Positions 1 to 6,917 of a stretch of DNA of 17,891 bases are shown piece by piece. The notes beneath the pieces were generated by a model. It was not told the DNA's origin. It did no database searches and was given only the letters and a program-made list of their open reading frames with translations. How positions within the stretch are numbered: the stretch's first letter is position 1; each line of letters starts with the position of its first letter. Made by a program: the position numbers and the translations under genes. The stretch comes from Syntrophomonadaceae bacterium (lineage in GTDB: Bacteria > Bacillota > Dethiobacteria > DTU022), in NCBI GenBank assembly GCA_007127255.1, contig SKZS01000052.1, positions 1-17,891 on the forward strand, in the 5' to 3' direction.

Positions 1-295
1 CGACCTAACCCGAGGAGTCGGCGGGCAACCTCATCCCCCTCCTATTTGGTCTTGCTCCGGGTGGGGTTTACCTAGCGAACCGGTCTCCCGGTCCCTGGTG
101 CGCTCTTACCGCACCGTTGCATCCTTACCCGACAACAATGGCCGGGCGGTGTTTTTTCTGTGGCACTGGCCTTAAGGTCACCCTCACTGGGCGTTACCCA
201 GCACCCTGCCCTGCGGAGCTCGGACTTTCCTCGAAAAGCACCTTGCGGTCTTCTTTCCGCGACTGCCTTGTTTACTCGGTTCCTTCAAGCAATTC
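1..295 (-). ncRNA. rnpB: RNase P RNA, class A type, 3' end cut by window edge
   Basis: Catalytic RNA of RNase P, which trims the 5' leader of pre-tRNAs. On the minus strand the conserved core appears in order: GAGGAAAGTCCG (about 224-235), then GGTGCTGGGTAACGCC, GTGCCACAGAAA, GGTAAGGATG, GTGCGGTAAGAGCGCACC, and near the left edge GGTAAACCCCACCCGGAGCAAG followed by ACCAAATAGG. The order and the P10-P12-type stems match class A (E. coli-like) RNase P RNA as I remember it, not the Bacillus B type. Roughly the last 80 nucleotides of a typical molecule lie beyond the edge. The 5' end is estimated from the promoter at 303-331. It lies downstream of the YlbL-like gene on the same strand but appears to be its own unit. 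An apparent 74-codon plus-strand frame across it is a shadow. Confidence 0.95.
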
Positions 296-302
296 CATTA
301 TT

Positions 303-331
303 AGTATAGCATCCTGCCCAGACAGTGTCAA
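303..331 (-). promoter_or_regulatory. Sigma-A-type promoter of rnpB
   Basis: On the minus strand a perfect TTGACA (326-331) is followed after 17 bases by TATACT (303-308, five of six to TATAAT). The predicted start point lies about 7 bases further, near 296, just ahead of the RNase P RNA body. This is the best promoter match in the window. Confidence 0.85.
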
Positions 332-485
332 AAACATCTAAAATTCGGAACCTTAACCTCCTTAAGTGGAGGAATTGTTCTTGCTACATATGAGGATCCT
401 TTTTCTGTAACTTTAAAAATATTTCCCTGCTAAAACCGAGATTACCTTTACACTATGAAAATTCGGCAATTTACGATGAAAAATA

Positions 486-1478
486 TTATCTGTCTATACT
501 TCCCAGGAATTCGAGAACTTGATCTAGATTTGATACCGGAACGAGCTCAATTCTTTGGGCTGTCTTTTTAGCTTCCTCATAATTGCCCTCCGGGATGAAG
601 AAATAATCTATTCCGGCTTTTTCGGCGGCGATAACCTTTTGGGCAATTCCTCCAACCCTGCCTACATTTTCATTAAGATCGATAGTTCCTGTTCCGGCAA
701 TATCATTGCCTCCGGTAATATCTCCCGGTAAAACCTGGTTCATGATTTCAAGGACAAACATCAATCCTGCTGATGGACCACCAATTTTGCCGGTATCCAT
801 AGTTATCTCAATTGGAATAACCGGTTCCCAGTAGAGGGTTTGAATGTAGATTCCCAGGTACGGAATGTTTTCATCATCCGGATGTGCTCCCGTCGGCACG
901 GAAAGCACTTTTTCCCGGTCATCCCGCATGAAGGTCATAATAACCTCTTCCCCCGGATTTCTATCCTGGACCAAAAGAGGCAACTCTGTCGCTAAATATA
1001 CAGGATTGTCATCAACAAAAATAATCAAATCTTTTTCTTTTAAATAACCTTTTGCCGGAGCGTCATCCAAAAATCCGATCACTTCGACACCGTCACTTAT
1101 AATTTCAACATCCAAGCCTCCCCGACGCAGGGCGACAACCTGGGCCAGATGTCTGCTCTCGGCCATTTGCTCCACTAACAATTTGCGGTGTTCTTCTTCA
1201 TCCATATCAAGCGGGATCACCCTTGCCATCGGGTTTAGATCCATGTGCGGATGTAAATAGCTATAAGCTGCCGTGAAAAGACTGGCTCTTTGCTGAGTTA
1301 CCGTAAGTAAATATATTCCAGCCCGATCATTTTCACTATAATTCTCTACACTGATAAGATCTCGCAAATCTACAGCCCTGCTTGGCCTGATAACATAGTA
1401 ATCTATACGGATATAAAAACCGAGCACCGCTATAATTGCTATAACTAAGGCAGTTCTAAGTAAGCGGCTATACCTCAT
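486..1478 (-). CDS. YlbL/SepM-like membrane PDZ and Lon-like serine protease
   Basis: A 330-residue membrane-anchored protease. Residues 5-22 form one hydrophobic helix (signal anchor), residues about 115-195 a PDZ domain (VVALRRGGLDVEII, then GFLDDAPAKGYLKEKDLI), and residues about 205-330 a Lon-type S16 catalytic domain. The expected Ser-Lys dyad is present: Ser236 in GGPSAGLMF and Lys281 in GGIAQKVIAAEKAG. Domain order and length match Bacillus YlbL and streptococcal SepM, which cleave substrates outside the membrane; the substrate here is unknown. An AGAAGG ribosome site lies 8 bases before the ATG. It is last in a leftward run coaD - small membrane protein - ylbL, which resembles the Bacillus ylb region. 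Family assignment is firm; substrate is not. Confidence 0.92.
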   Translation of the reverse strand: MRYSRLLRTALVIAIIAVLGFYIRIDYYVIRPSRAVDLRDLISVENYSENDRAGIYLLTVTQQRASLFTAAYSYLHPHMDLNPMARVIPLDMDEEEHRKLLVEQMAESRHLAQVVALRRGGLDVEIISDGVEVIGFLDDAPAKGYLKEKDLIIFVDDNPVYLATELPLLVQDRNPGEEVIMTFMRDDREKVLSVPTGAHPDDENIPYLGIYIQTLYWEPVIPIEITMDTGKIGGPSAGLMFVLEIMNQVLPGDITGGNDIAGTGTIDLNENVGRVGGIAQKVIAAEKAGIDYFFIPEGNYEEAKKTAQRIELVPVSNLDQVLEFLGSIDR

Positions 1479-1558
1479 GGTAAAACCTTCTTTCCAAAGC
1501 TAGATCATGGACCTGTTACATTTATTAACCGGCAGTCTTATTTAAAATAACCCGGTGG

Positions 1559-1840
1559 TTAAGATCCAATCATACCTGTACTGTAGATCATAAAAAGACC
1601 GATAGCAACAACCAGGATTCCGCCAAAGCGGAGAACCCATAGGTATAACTTTCCCGGAGAAGCGCCTTTTAGCCTCCGGCCGATTCGCAGGTACCAGAAT
1701 AACTGGGGATATATGATAGAAATAATTCCGATAACAGTAAAAAATATCCCAAAAAACAAGATACTCCCGGGCAAATCAGGCATCTGTTGACCTGGAGCAG
1801 GAGCAGCTAAACCGGTATATATATGAAAATAATTTAACAT
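1559..1840 (-). CDS. Small two-helix membrane protein, DUF6199-like
   Basis: A 93-residue protein with two strongly hydrophobic segments (about 27-46 and 69-88) joined by a basic linker (YPQLFWYLRIGRRLKGASPG). The pattern of a helix ending in YPxLFW, a short basic loop with xPxxLYLWVLRxGG and a second helix resembles the small DUF6199 group, as far as I recall it; function is unknown. A GAGGTGA sequence lies about 10 bases upstream of the ATG, a long but usable spacing. It sits between coaD and the YlbL-like protease on the same strand, with about 80-base gaps on each side, so it may be co-transcribed. Composition is like its neighbours, with no sign of transfer. Confidence 0.6.
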   Translation of the reverse strand: MLNYFHIYTGLAAPAPGQQMPDLPGSILFFGIFFTVIGIISIIYPQLFWYLRIGRRLKGASPGKLYLWVLRFGGILVVAIGLFMIYSTGMIGS

Positions 1841-1919
1841 CTTCAGTCACTCACCTCGCTTTCATAATATAACCCTGATGAACCCGACTATCAAATGCTT
1901 TAATCACTTTCGCAATTCT

Positions 1920-2396
1920 TTATTTAAATTTATCGACGATCATGCTGTGAACTTCATGTGGAACCAGGCTGCTCACATCGCCCCCAAGGGCAGCAATTTC
2001 TTTAACAATACTTGAACTGAGGTAAGAATATTTACTGTTTGTCATCATAAATAAGGTTTCGATAGCGGGGTTTAATTTTTGATTAACCAGGGCCATCTGG
2101 AATTCAAATTCAAAATCAGAAATAGCCCGCAGCCCCTTGACAATAATATCGGTTTCTCTTTGCTGCGCATAGTCGATCAACAGACCCTTGTAATAATCGA
2201 CATCAACATTGGGATATGGTTCCGTAACAAGTTTAAGCATCTCGACTCTTTTTTCAATATTGTATGTTGCCACTTTTCGTGGATTCTCCATCACGGCAAC
2301 GGTAAGATGACTCATAATCTTACTTGTCCTGATAATAATGTCGAGATGCCCCTTGGTTACCGGATCAAAACTTCCTGGATAAATAGCTTTTGTCAA
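1920..2396 (-). CDS. coaD: Phosphopantetheine adenylyltransferase
   Basis: Catalyses the fourth step of coenzyme A synthesis: 4'-phosphopantetheine plus ATP gives dephospho-CoA and pyrophosphate. The 158-residue product opens with the nucleotidyltransferase signature YPGSFDPVTKGHLD, whose TxxH motif (Thr14, His17) binds ATP phosphates, and carries YLSSSIVKEIAALGG near the C terminus, the equivalent of the ISSTxVR motif. I choose the TTG at 2394-2396 because GGGGG lies 7 bases upstream and the protein then starts at the family position. The frame is open to another TTG at 2417, which would add seven residues and has no ribosome site. The gene is divergent from rpmB and heads the leftward group that ends with the YlbL-like protease. 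Confidence 0.95.
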   Translation of the reverse strand: MTKAIYPGSFDPVTKGHLDIIIRTSKIMSHLTVAVMENPRKVATYNIEKRVEMLKLVTEPYPNVDVDYYKGLLIDYAQQRETDIIVKGLRAISDFEFEFQMALVNQKLNPAIETLFMMTNSKYSYLSSSIVKEIAALGGDVSSLVPHEVHSMIVDKFK

Positions 2397-2491
2397 AACA
2401 TTGCCCCCTTTTAGCAATCAGGTTTTCGATTTATAAAATATTTTCGCTAAAAATCTGCCATACCCTTCTTAAGGATAATTTAAAATATTTC

Positions 2492-2520
2492 TTGTTTGAT
2501 GGTTCTTGATGTGCTACAAT
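2492..2520 (+). promoter_or_regulatory. Probable rpmB promoter
   Basis: TTGTTT (2492-2497), a 17-base spacer and TACAAT (2515-2520, five of six to TATAAT) lie about 38 bases upstream of the rpmB start. The -35 element is weak, so the call rests mainly on the -10 and the position. Confidence 0.55.
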
Positions 2521-2558
2521 ATAACGCGTGACAATAAAGGTGCCGGGAGGGTTGTAAA

Positions 2559-2750
2559 ATGGCTAAGATCTGCGTTATTTGCAACAAAAGCAAAACCACT
2601 GGTTATAAAATCAGTCACTCTAACATAAAAACAAAAAGAAAGTGGCGTCCAAATATCCAAAAAATTAAAATCATGCTAGATGGTTCCCCCCGGCGGGCAA
2701 ATGTTTGCAGCCGCTGTATTAAAGCAGGGAAAATAAGAAGAGCGATCTAA
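2559..2750 (+). CDS. rpmB: Ribosomal protein bL28, zinc-ribbon form
   Basis: A 63-residue large-subunit ribosomal protein. The N terminus MAKICVICNKSKTTGYKIS, the central RKWRPNIQKIK and the basic C terminus are typical of L28. Cys5, Cys8, Cys50 and Cys53 form two CxxC pairs expected to bind one zinc ion; the Bacillus subtilis protein lacks these cysteines, so this is the C+ type. A GGGAGG ribosome site precedes the ATG. It is a single-gene unit with its own promoter and terminator, divergent from coaD. Confidence 0.96.
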   Translation: MAKICVICNKSKTTGYKISHSNIKTKRKWRPNIQKIKIMLDGSPRRANVCSRCIKAGKIRRAI

Positions 2751-2788
2751 TTTAAACACTAATAATTTCATGATCAGTTTAAAAATGT

Positions 2789-2825
2789 GAAGGGAGCAGG
2801 TTTACAAACCGGCTCCCTTCTTTAT
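2789..2825 (+). terminator. Rho-independent terminator after rpmB
   Basis: GAAGGGAGC (2789-2797) pairs with GCTCCCTTC (2812-2820). An inner GGTT/AACC extends the stem past one mismatch, and TTTATTT follows on the plus strand. The T-run is only clear in the rpmB direction. Confidence 0.85.
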
Positions 2826-2851
2826 TTCAGCTAAAGCTAACTTTCATTACC

Positions 2852-4636
2852 TTAAACGCGATCAAGGAAATACTTCTTGCACTCGTAGACCATATCGGCA
2901 ATTTCACGCTTGGGGATATAAGTGTTCATTGGCTCATAATGCTGGGTGCAGAGACGGATACCGGAGTATGCTTTTGTAGCAGCCTCATCTTTAAGGGTGC
3001 CGGCTACTACCTCTTTAGCCCAGCTTTCCATCTTCGGAACCATTTCATGGATAAAGATTTTGGTCATAGTCATGGCCATTTTAGACTCTTCGCTTTCCCC
3101 CTGGGCCATCATTTTCTTAGCCCTGAGAAGACCGCTTTCCGCTGCAAAGACTTCCATAGCCATATCGGCAAGGGTGCAGAGAATTTCCTGCTCGTTGGTC
3201 AGATCCTGGCCATATGTCTGGGCGGCATTTCCGGCAGCCAGCAGAAAGAGCGTTTTCATGTTGTTCAGGTAGAATTCTTCTTTTTCCGGAGTTCCTTCAG
3301 GAACTTCTGCCTCTTTCAGTTTGCCAAGGGTTCCGCCAAGTCCCATTACAGCTTCCATGAATGGAACTTCCTGCTTCATGGCTTTGCGCAGCAGGGTTCC
3401 CGGTATAAGCATCCTGTTAACTTCATTGGTTCCTTCAAAAATGCGGTTGATCCGGCTGTCCCGGTAAGAACGCTCAGCCGGGTATTCCTGGCTGTAACCG
3501 TAACCGCCAAAAATTTGAACCCCTTCATCGGCAATGTAATCCATCGCTTCAGAGCACCAAACTTTGGAGATTGAACATTCTATAGCATATTCCTGGATTG
3601 CCTGGACGATATCCGAGCTTTCAGCGCCGCTTTCTTTAACTTCCTCAAGCTTCTCTTCAATCATGCCGCCCACCCGGTAGACCAGGCTCTCCATGATATA
3701 AGTAAGAATAGCCATATTGGCGATTTTGTTCTTGATAGCGTTAAACTGGGCAATAGGCTGTTTAAACTGCACTCTCTGCAGTGCATATTCGGAAGAAAAC
3801 TCGATAACCTTTTTGCTGCCTCCAACACATCCGGCTCCCAGCTTAAAACGCCCGATATTTAGAATGTTAAAAGCAACCTGGTGTCCTTTGCCTTCCTGCC
3901 AGAGCATGTTTTCAACCGGAACCTTGGCATTATCGAAAATTACACTCGTGGTTGATGATCCTTTAATGCCCATCTTTTTCTCTTCAGGATCTATCGATAC
4001 TCCCTCTGTATCGGCTTCAACTATAAATGCTGTAAAACGTTCCCCGTCGATCTTGGCATAGGTAACAATAACATCAGCCCATGAACCATTGGTTATGTAC
4101 TGCTTGGCTCCGGTTATAAGATAATGTTTTCCATCATCGCTTAAAACAGCCTTTGTTTTGCAGTTCAAAGCATCGGAGCCTGCTTCAGGTTCAGTTAATG
4201 CATATGCTGCAATCTTTTCGCCTGAAGCCAATCCGGGAAGATATTTTTTCTTTTGCTCTTCGTTGCCAAAGTACACAATGGGAAGTGTGCCGATTCCGGT
4301 GTGAGCGCCAAAGGGCGTGGCAAATGAACCACCACATATCGAAGCATTCTCGGTAATAATCATTGTGGTAATTTTATCCGCTTCCTCACCGCCGTACTCT
4401 TCAGGTATATCGCTGCCAAGAAGCCCCAGTTCCCCTGCTTCGCGTAGCAAACCCAGAGTTACACCTTCCGCCATTTCTTCAATTTCATCAATCTTTGGTT
4501 CAACCTGGTTTTTCATAAAATCATAGCTGGTTTTCTTGATCATCATGTGAATATCATCAAAATCTTCCGGGATAAAAACAGTGTTTTCATCCACGGGGCC
4601 TAGCAAAAAAGCTCCACCCTTAATTAACTCACTCAT
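2852..4636 (-). CDS. Acyl-CoA dehydrogenase, FadE-like long form
   Basis: FAD enzyme for the first oxidation of fatty acid beta-oxidation, acyl-CoA to trans-2-enoyl-CoA. The 594-residue protein has the usual three-part fold: helical N domain (about 25-140), beta domain with the flavin-contacting ALTEPEAGSDA (146-156) and ITNGSWADV, and helical C domain with FGGYGYSQEYPAERSYRD and FEGTNEVNR, where Glu401 is the expected catalytic base. Another 180 or so residues follow, as in Bacillus FadE, with which the N-terminal LIKGGAFLL and the overall length also agree. The GGGGTGA ribosome site is 8 bases from the ATG. It stands alone, without an electron-transfer flavoprotein, thiolase or hydratase nearby, so its chain-length preference cannot be read from context. 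Confidence 0.93.
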   Translation of the reverse strand: MSELIKGGAFLLGPVDENTVFIPEDFDDIHMMIKKTSYDFMKNQVEPKIDEIEEMAEGVTLGLLREAGELGLLGSDIPEEYGGEEADKITTMIITENASICGGSFATPFGAHTGIGTLPIVYFGNEEQKKKYLPGLASGEKIAAYALTEPEAGSDALNCKTKAVLSDDGKHYLITGAKQYITNGSWADVIVTYAKIDGERFTAFIVEADTEGVSIDPEEKKMGIKGSSTTSVIFDNAKVPVENMLWQEGKGHQVAFNILNIGRFKLGAGCVGGSKKVIEFSSEYALQRVQFKQPIAQFNAIKNKIANMAILTYIMESLVYRVGGMIEEKLEEVKESGAESSDIVQAIQEYAIECSISKVWCSEAMDYIADEGVQIFGGYGYSQEYPAERSYRDSRINRIFEGTNEVNRMLIPGTLLRKAMKQEVPFMEAVMGLGGTLGKLKEAEVPEGTPEKEEFYLNNMKTLFLLAAGNAAQTYGQDLTNEQEILCTLADMAMEVFAAESGLLRAKKMMAQGESEESKMAMTMTKIFIHEMVPKMESWAKEVVAGTLKDEAATKAYSGIRLCTQHYEPMNTYIPKREIADMVYECKKYFLDRV

Positions 4637-4726
4637 AAAACTGTCACCCCTTTGTTTAAATAATCAGGCACATAAATACTTTTACCGTTTAATATTTTCG
4701 ATAGTTAAGTTTCTTTCCCTGCTTTG

Positions 4727-4747
4727 TGAATATATTAACTTAATTCA
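4727..4747. promoter_or_regulatory. Imperfect palindrome upstream of the acyl-CoA dehydrogenase
   Basis: TGAAT (4727-4731) and ATTCA (4743-4747) frame an AT-rich 21-base imperfect palindrome in the region between the dehydrogenase and the tRNA gene; seven of ten base pairs match. Bacillus FadR sites also have TGAAT...ATTCA arms, but are 18 bases long. It could be a fatty-acid-responsive operator; this is inference from shape and place only. Confidence 0.3.
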
Positions 4748-4817
4748 ATTATCCGGAAATGCTTTTATCTTGCTCCTCTATTTACAATATTCTAAAATAT
4801 TATCCCCGGGAATATGC

Positions 4818-4846
4818 TTGCTTCAATACACTGTTTATGCTAATAT
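4818..4846 (+). promoter_or_regulatory. Probable tRNA-Leu promoter
   Basis: TTGCTT (4818-4823), a 17-base spacer and TAATAT (4841-4846) put a start point near 4853, about 12 bases before the tRNA. Both hexamers are imperfect, but spacing and position fit. Confidence 0.6.
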
Positions 4847-4864
4847 ATGGTACGCTTCAGATAT

Positions 4865-4949
4865 GCCGAAGTGGCGGAATTGGCATACGCACACGACTCA
4901 AAATCGTGCGCCTTCGGGCATGTGGGTTCAACTCCCACCTTCGGCACCA
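4865..4949 (+). tRNA. tRNA-Leu (anticodon CAA)
   Basis: An 85-base class II tRNA including an encoded CCA. Acceptor GCCGAAG (4865-4871) pairs with CTTCGGC (4939-4945), followed by A and CCA. The anticodon stem CACGA/TCGTG closes the loop CTCAAAA, giving anticodon CAA (codon UUG). A long variable arm (CGCCTTCGGGCA) precedes the T arm GTGGG-TTCAACT-CCCAC. The long variable arm and anticodon identify leucine. Confidence 0.97.
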
Positions 4950-4975
4950 AAAACCCCCGTAATACGGGGGTTTTC
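4950..4975. terminator. Strong symmetric terminator between tRNA-Leu and bfr
   Basis: AAAACCCCCGT (4950-4960), loop AAT, then ACGGGGGTTTT (4964-4974) form an 11-bp perfect stem flanked by A and T runs, beginning one base after the tRNA CCA. The symmetry means it can stop both tRNA-Leu and the convergent bfr. Confidence 0.9.
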
Positions 4976-5045
4976 TTGTGTAACTCATGGTCGCAATAGT
5001 TATAGGAGCTTTTGATATCCTCTTTAGCTGTAAGCTGAAACCATG

Positions 5046-5570
5046 TTATTGCTGATCCGCGAAAGCAAACCCTTTCGCCGGTCCGGTATCTGAAGGGGTC
5101 CCGGCTATTCTGGACAGGTAAGCAGAGCCCAGGGTTTTAATATGCTCATCAATGCTGTCAAAATAATTAAAATGCTCCTGTTCATGATCAATGATCATTT
5201 CAAAAAGCTTCATGCTGATGCTGTCTCCGTTTTGACGACAAACTTCTAAAAAACCGCTGTAAATTTCAATGGCTTCTTCTTCCTGTTCTGCGTCAAAGGA
5301 GAAAATATCCTCCACTTCCTGGCCTTTTTCGACCGGGCCGGCAAGTTCAGTCGTCGGCTCACCACCCAGTTCTTTAATTCTTTCAGCAAGGCTTTCAGCA
5401 TGCCTCATTTCATCAATAGCAATAAGTTTGACATTAGCTGCCAGCTCACCAAAATCTTTATCATCCAGATGGTAATGCTGATGCATATACTGGTGAATAG
5501 CCTGAAGTTCCAGCGCTTTTGCCTTATTTAATACTTCAATAACTTTTTTCTTCTTTTCTTCCCTACTCAT
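5046..5570 (-). CDS. bfr: Bacterioferritin-like iron-storage protein
   Basis: Ferritin-like four-helix protein predicted to oxidise and store iron, possibly in a 24-subunit shell. The diiron ligands of the family can be matched: Glu21 (ALELQAIHQY), Glu54 and His57 (IDEMRHAE), a glutamate near 97-98, then Glu130 and His133 (DHEQEHFNYF). Met55 is at the position of the haem-binding Met52 of E. coli Bfr, so haem binding is plausible. I place the start at the ATG ending at 5570, with AAGGAGGAG just upstream, giving 174 residues; the frame is open further upstream (to 5681) but those residues look non-coding. A tail of about 25 residues (GTPSDTGPAKGFAFADQQ) follows the ferritin fold. Single-gene unit ending towards the tRNA terminator. 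Confidence 0.88.
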   Translation of the reverse strand: MSREEKKKKVIEVLNKAKALELQAIHQYMHQHYHLDDKDFGELAANVKLIAIDEMRHAESLAERIKELGGEPTTELAGPVEKGQEVEDIFSFDAEQEEEAIEIYSGFLEVCRQNGDSISMKLFEMIIDHEQEHFNYFDSIDEHIKTLGSAYLSRIAGTPSDTGPAKGFAFADQQ

Positions 5571-5733
5571 TATTAACTCCTCCTTTTTTATTATTAAAAT
5601 CTCATAAGATCTCTCTGCCATTCTTAGAATTACGGAGCTTTTCAATTTTACCTTTGTACCAGGCAATATCCATAAAATCAATTAACCTTTGTGCCTTTCA
5701 GCGCAACCGTCTGCTAACTTGTCAGCTATAGTA

Positions 5734-5762
5734 AATTTATCATAATTAAAGCGAACTGACAA
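5734..5762 (-). promoter_or_regulatory. Candidate bfr promoter
   Basis: On the minus strand TTGTCA (5757-5762, five of six) is followed after 17 bases by TAAATT (5734-5739, four of six), giving a start near 5727 and a leader of about 155 bases before bfr. Plausible, not proven; the long leader is a reason for caution. Confidence 0.45.
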
Positions 5763-5767
5763 ATAAA

Positions 5768-5781
5768 GCTGACTAGTCAGC
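5768..5781. repeat. Perfect 14-base palindrome upstream of bfr
   Basis: GCTGACTAGTCAGC is its own reverse complement. The same half-site occurs as CTGAC at 5756-5760 and inverted as GTCAGCT at 5721-5727, so four half-sites surround the candidate -35 and start point of bfr. The layout suits a repressor or activator site; no regulator is identified. Confidence 0.6.
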
Positions 5782-5879
5782 CAATAAGCAGTTAGTTGCT
5801 ATCTTTTGCTTATGTACTAATATTTATTTTTGAATTTGTGAAGTAACCACGGATGTTCTAGATTAAAAATAAGCAGACT

Positions 5880-5950
5880 ATAAGGCTATCTTTCGTCCGG
5901 ATAATAAAAAAAACAAAAAAGTATCCGTTGCCGGCAGGTTGCAGCCTTAT
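5880..5950. repeat. Nested inverted repeat after the QueG-like gene
   Basis: Outer arms ATAAGGCT (5880-5887) and AGCCTTAT (5943-5950) enclose inner arms CGGATA (5898-5903) and TATCCG (5922-5927) around an A/T-only loop apart from one C and one G. Read on the minus strand it lies 26 bases after the stop codon and contains a long T-run, so it may act as a terminator of unusual shape. Confidence 0.5.
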
Positions 5951-5976
5951 CTTTATTGAGAGCTGCTAAATCATCT

Positions 5977-6780
5977 TCAACCTGGGATGCAGTCTTCACA
6001 CGGCACATTTACCTGGCACTTACCACATACACTATGATCATACCCATATTTAAGGCGCATTTCCCTGGCATGATCTTCAATTCGCGTATAGCGGTAACAA
6101 GCAGATTTGTCTTTACCCTGGGCAGTAATTGCTCCGGAGGGGCAGCGATCTATACAAGCTCCGCAGCTGCTGTCCGTAAAAAAAGGACAGTTTTTAAAAG
6201 GATTATCGCTATCACGGGGCGTAACCTTGAGCCGCAGATCTGTAATTGCGCTGCCAAAACGCCCGGCGATACCTTTACTGGTAATCAGCCCCCTGCTCAA
6301 ACCAAAAGAGCCAAGTCCGGCTGCATAAGCAATATGTCTTTCTGACCAGTTGCTTATAAAAGATTCATAATCAGCATAGTAATCCTGATGCAAGGCAGGG
6401 ATTACCGATTTGCCACCCATAACCTGAAGCTCCTTGATCAGAAAACGGCGCACGCTATGATTAAAATTTTCTCCTATAAACCTGCTGTGCAGCCATTCAA
6501 GAGAAGGCAGCTGCCCGTGATAATTTGAACGGCGAACATGTTCACTAAAGGGCAAAAAATATGAAATAACGGTGGCAGCTTCCGGCAGCCAGCTTCGGGG
6601 AGGACGAAACATAGAGCCGATCACCGACTCTTTGCAAAAATCGTCGAATATTTTATCTTCAACTGAGACAAGCCCAGTGATCGGAGAATCAAATATCTTC
6701 TCTCCACCGGGTAGTTCATTGCCGGGATCATTTACAACAAACTGTTTTAAGGCCTGTTGTAACTGTTTATTGTCTGCCAT
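5977..6780 (-). CDS. QueG-like 4Fe-4S protein of unknown function
   Basis: A 267-residue cytosolic protein resembling the cobalamin-binding core of epoxyqueuosine reductase (QueG) followed by two iron-sulfur motifs. AYAAGLGSFGLSRGLIT (152-168) matches the family AGLGxxGK region. A first cluster is set by Cys198, Cys206, Cys209 and Cys213 (CGACIDRCPSGAI) and a second by cysteines from 228, 252, 255, 261 and 264 (CGKCQVNVPCEDC). Two things argue against true QueG: the stretch before AGLG reads FISNWSERHIA where QueG has the catalytic VDxxPxxER, and the C-terminal HEAT repeats are missing. Many such paralogues are annotated as epoxyqueuosine reductase or ferredoxin. A GGAGGA ribosome site precedes the ATG. 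Divergent from the DUF401 permease, with 196 bases between the starts. Confidence 0.8.
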   Translation of the reverse strand: MADNKQLQQALKQFVVNDPGNELPGGEKIFDSPITGLVSVEDKIFDDFCKESVIGSMFRPPRSWLPEAATVISYFLPFSEHVRRSNYHGQLPSLEWLHSRFIGENFNHSVRRFLIKELQVMGGKSVIPALHQDYYADYESFISNWSERHIAYAAGLGSFGLSRGLITSKGIAGRFGSAITDLRLKVTPRDSDNPFKNCPFFTDSSCGACIDRCPSGAITAQGKDKSACYRYTRIEDHAREMRLKYGYDHSVCGKCQVNVPCEDCIPG

Positions 6781-6888
6781 TATATAGTCCTCCGCTGATT
6801 ACATGTTAGTACATTTATTCCACAGTAACAGTTGCATTCCTGCCCCGGAAAGCAAAACAATAAAGCTGCCCCAGCCGTGTTTATAACA

Positions 6889-6917
6889 TTGCACAGATTG
6901 TCAGACTAAGTTATGAT
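6889..6917 (+). promoter_or_regulatory. Probable promoter of the DUF401 permease
   Basis: TTGCAC (6889-6894), 17 bases, then TATGAT (6912-6917, five of six) predict a start near 6924, about 50 bases ahead of the gene. No convincing promoter was found for the divergent QueG-like gene in the same gap. Confidence 0.6.

Larger units (their letters stand above)
5571..5976. other. 406-base non-coding region between bfr and the QueG-like gene
   Basis: No credible gene. It is AT-rich and holds, from left to right, the bfr ribosome site, a candidate bfr promoter with surrounding CTGAC/GTCAG palindromes (5721-5781), an unremarkable stretch, and a nested inverted repeat (5880-5950) just beyond the stop codon of the QueG-like gene. 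Each is listed separately. Confidence 0.7.

Noticed and set aside
117..341. Plus-strand 74-codon open frame near the left edge
   Set aside because: It runs antisense through the RNase P RNA and its promoter; the frame has no ribosome site and no recognisable family.
357..372. CCTCC...GGAGG hairpin after the YlbL-like gene
   Set aside because: Five pairs only and no T-run on the minus strand; not a convincing terminator.
1527..1560. Hairpin between the small membrane protein and the YlbL-like gene
   Set aside because: AACCGG and CCGGTGGTT arms pair imperfectly, and no T-run follows; not called as a terminator.
2939..3574. Plus-strand 211-codon open frame
   Set aside because: It is antisense to the acyl-CoA dehydrogenase, whose motifs are intact throughout; the frame looks like a mirror of coding bias.
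4581..5015. Plus-strand open frame through the tRNA region
   Set aside because: It crosses the tRNA-Leu gene and its terminator, so it cannot be a real protein gene.
5571..5681. Upstream extension of bacterioferritin by 37 residues
   Set aside because: A strong ribosome site and ATG at 5570 fit the family start; the extra residues do not resemble ferritins.
5731..5750. Fur or PerR box upstream of bfr
   Set aside because: The AT-rich stretch reaches only about 9 of 14 matches to a Fur box and has poor symmetry.
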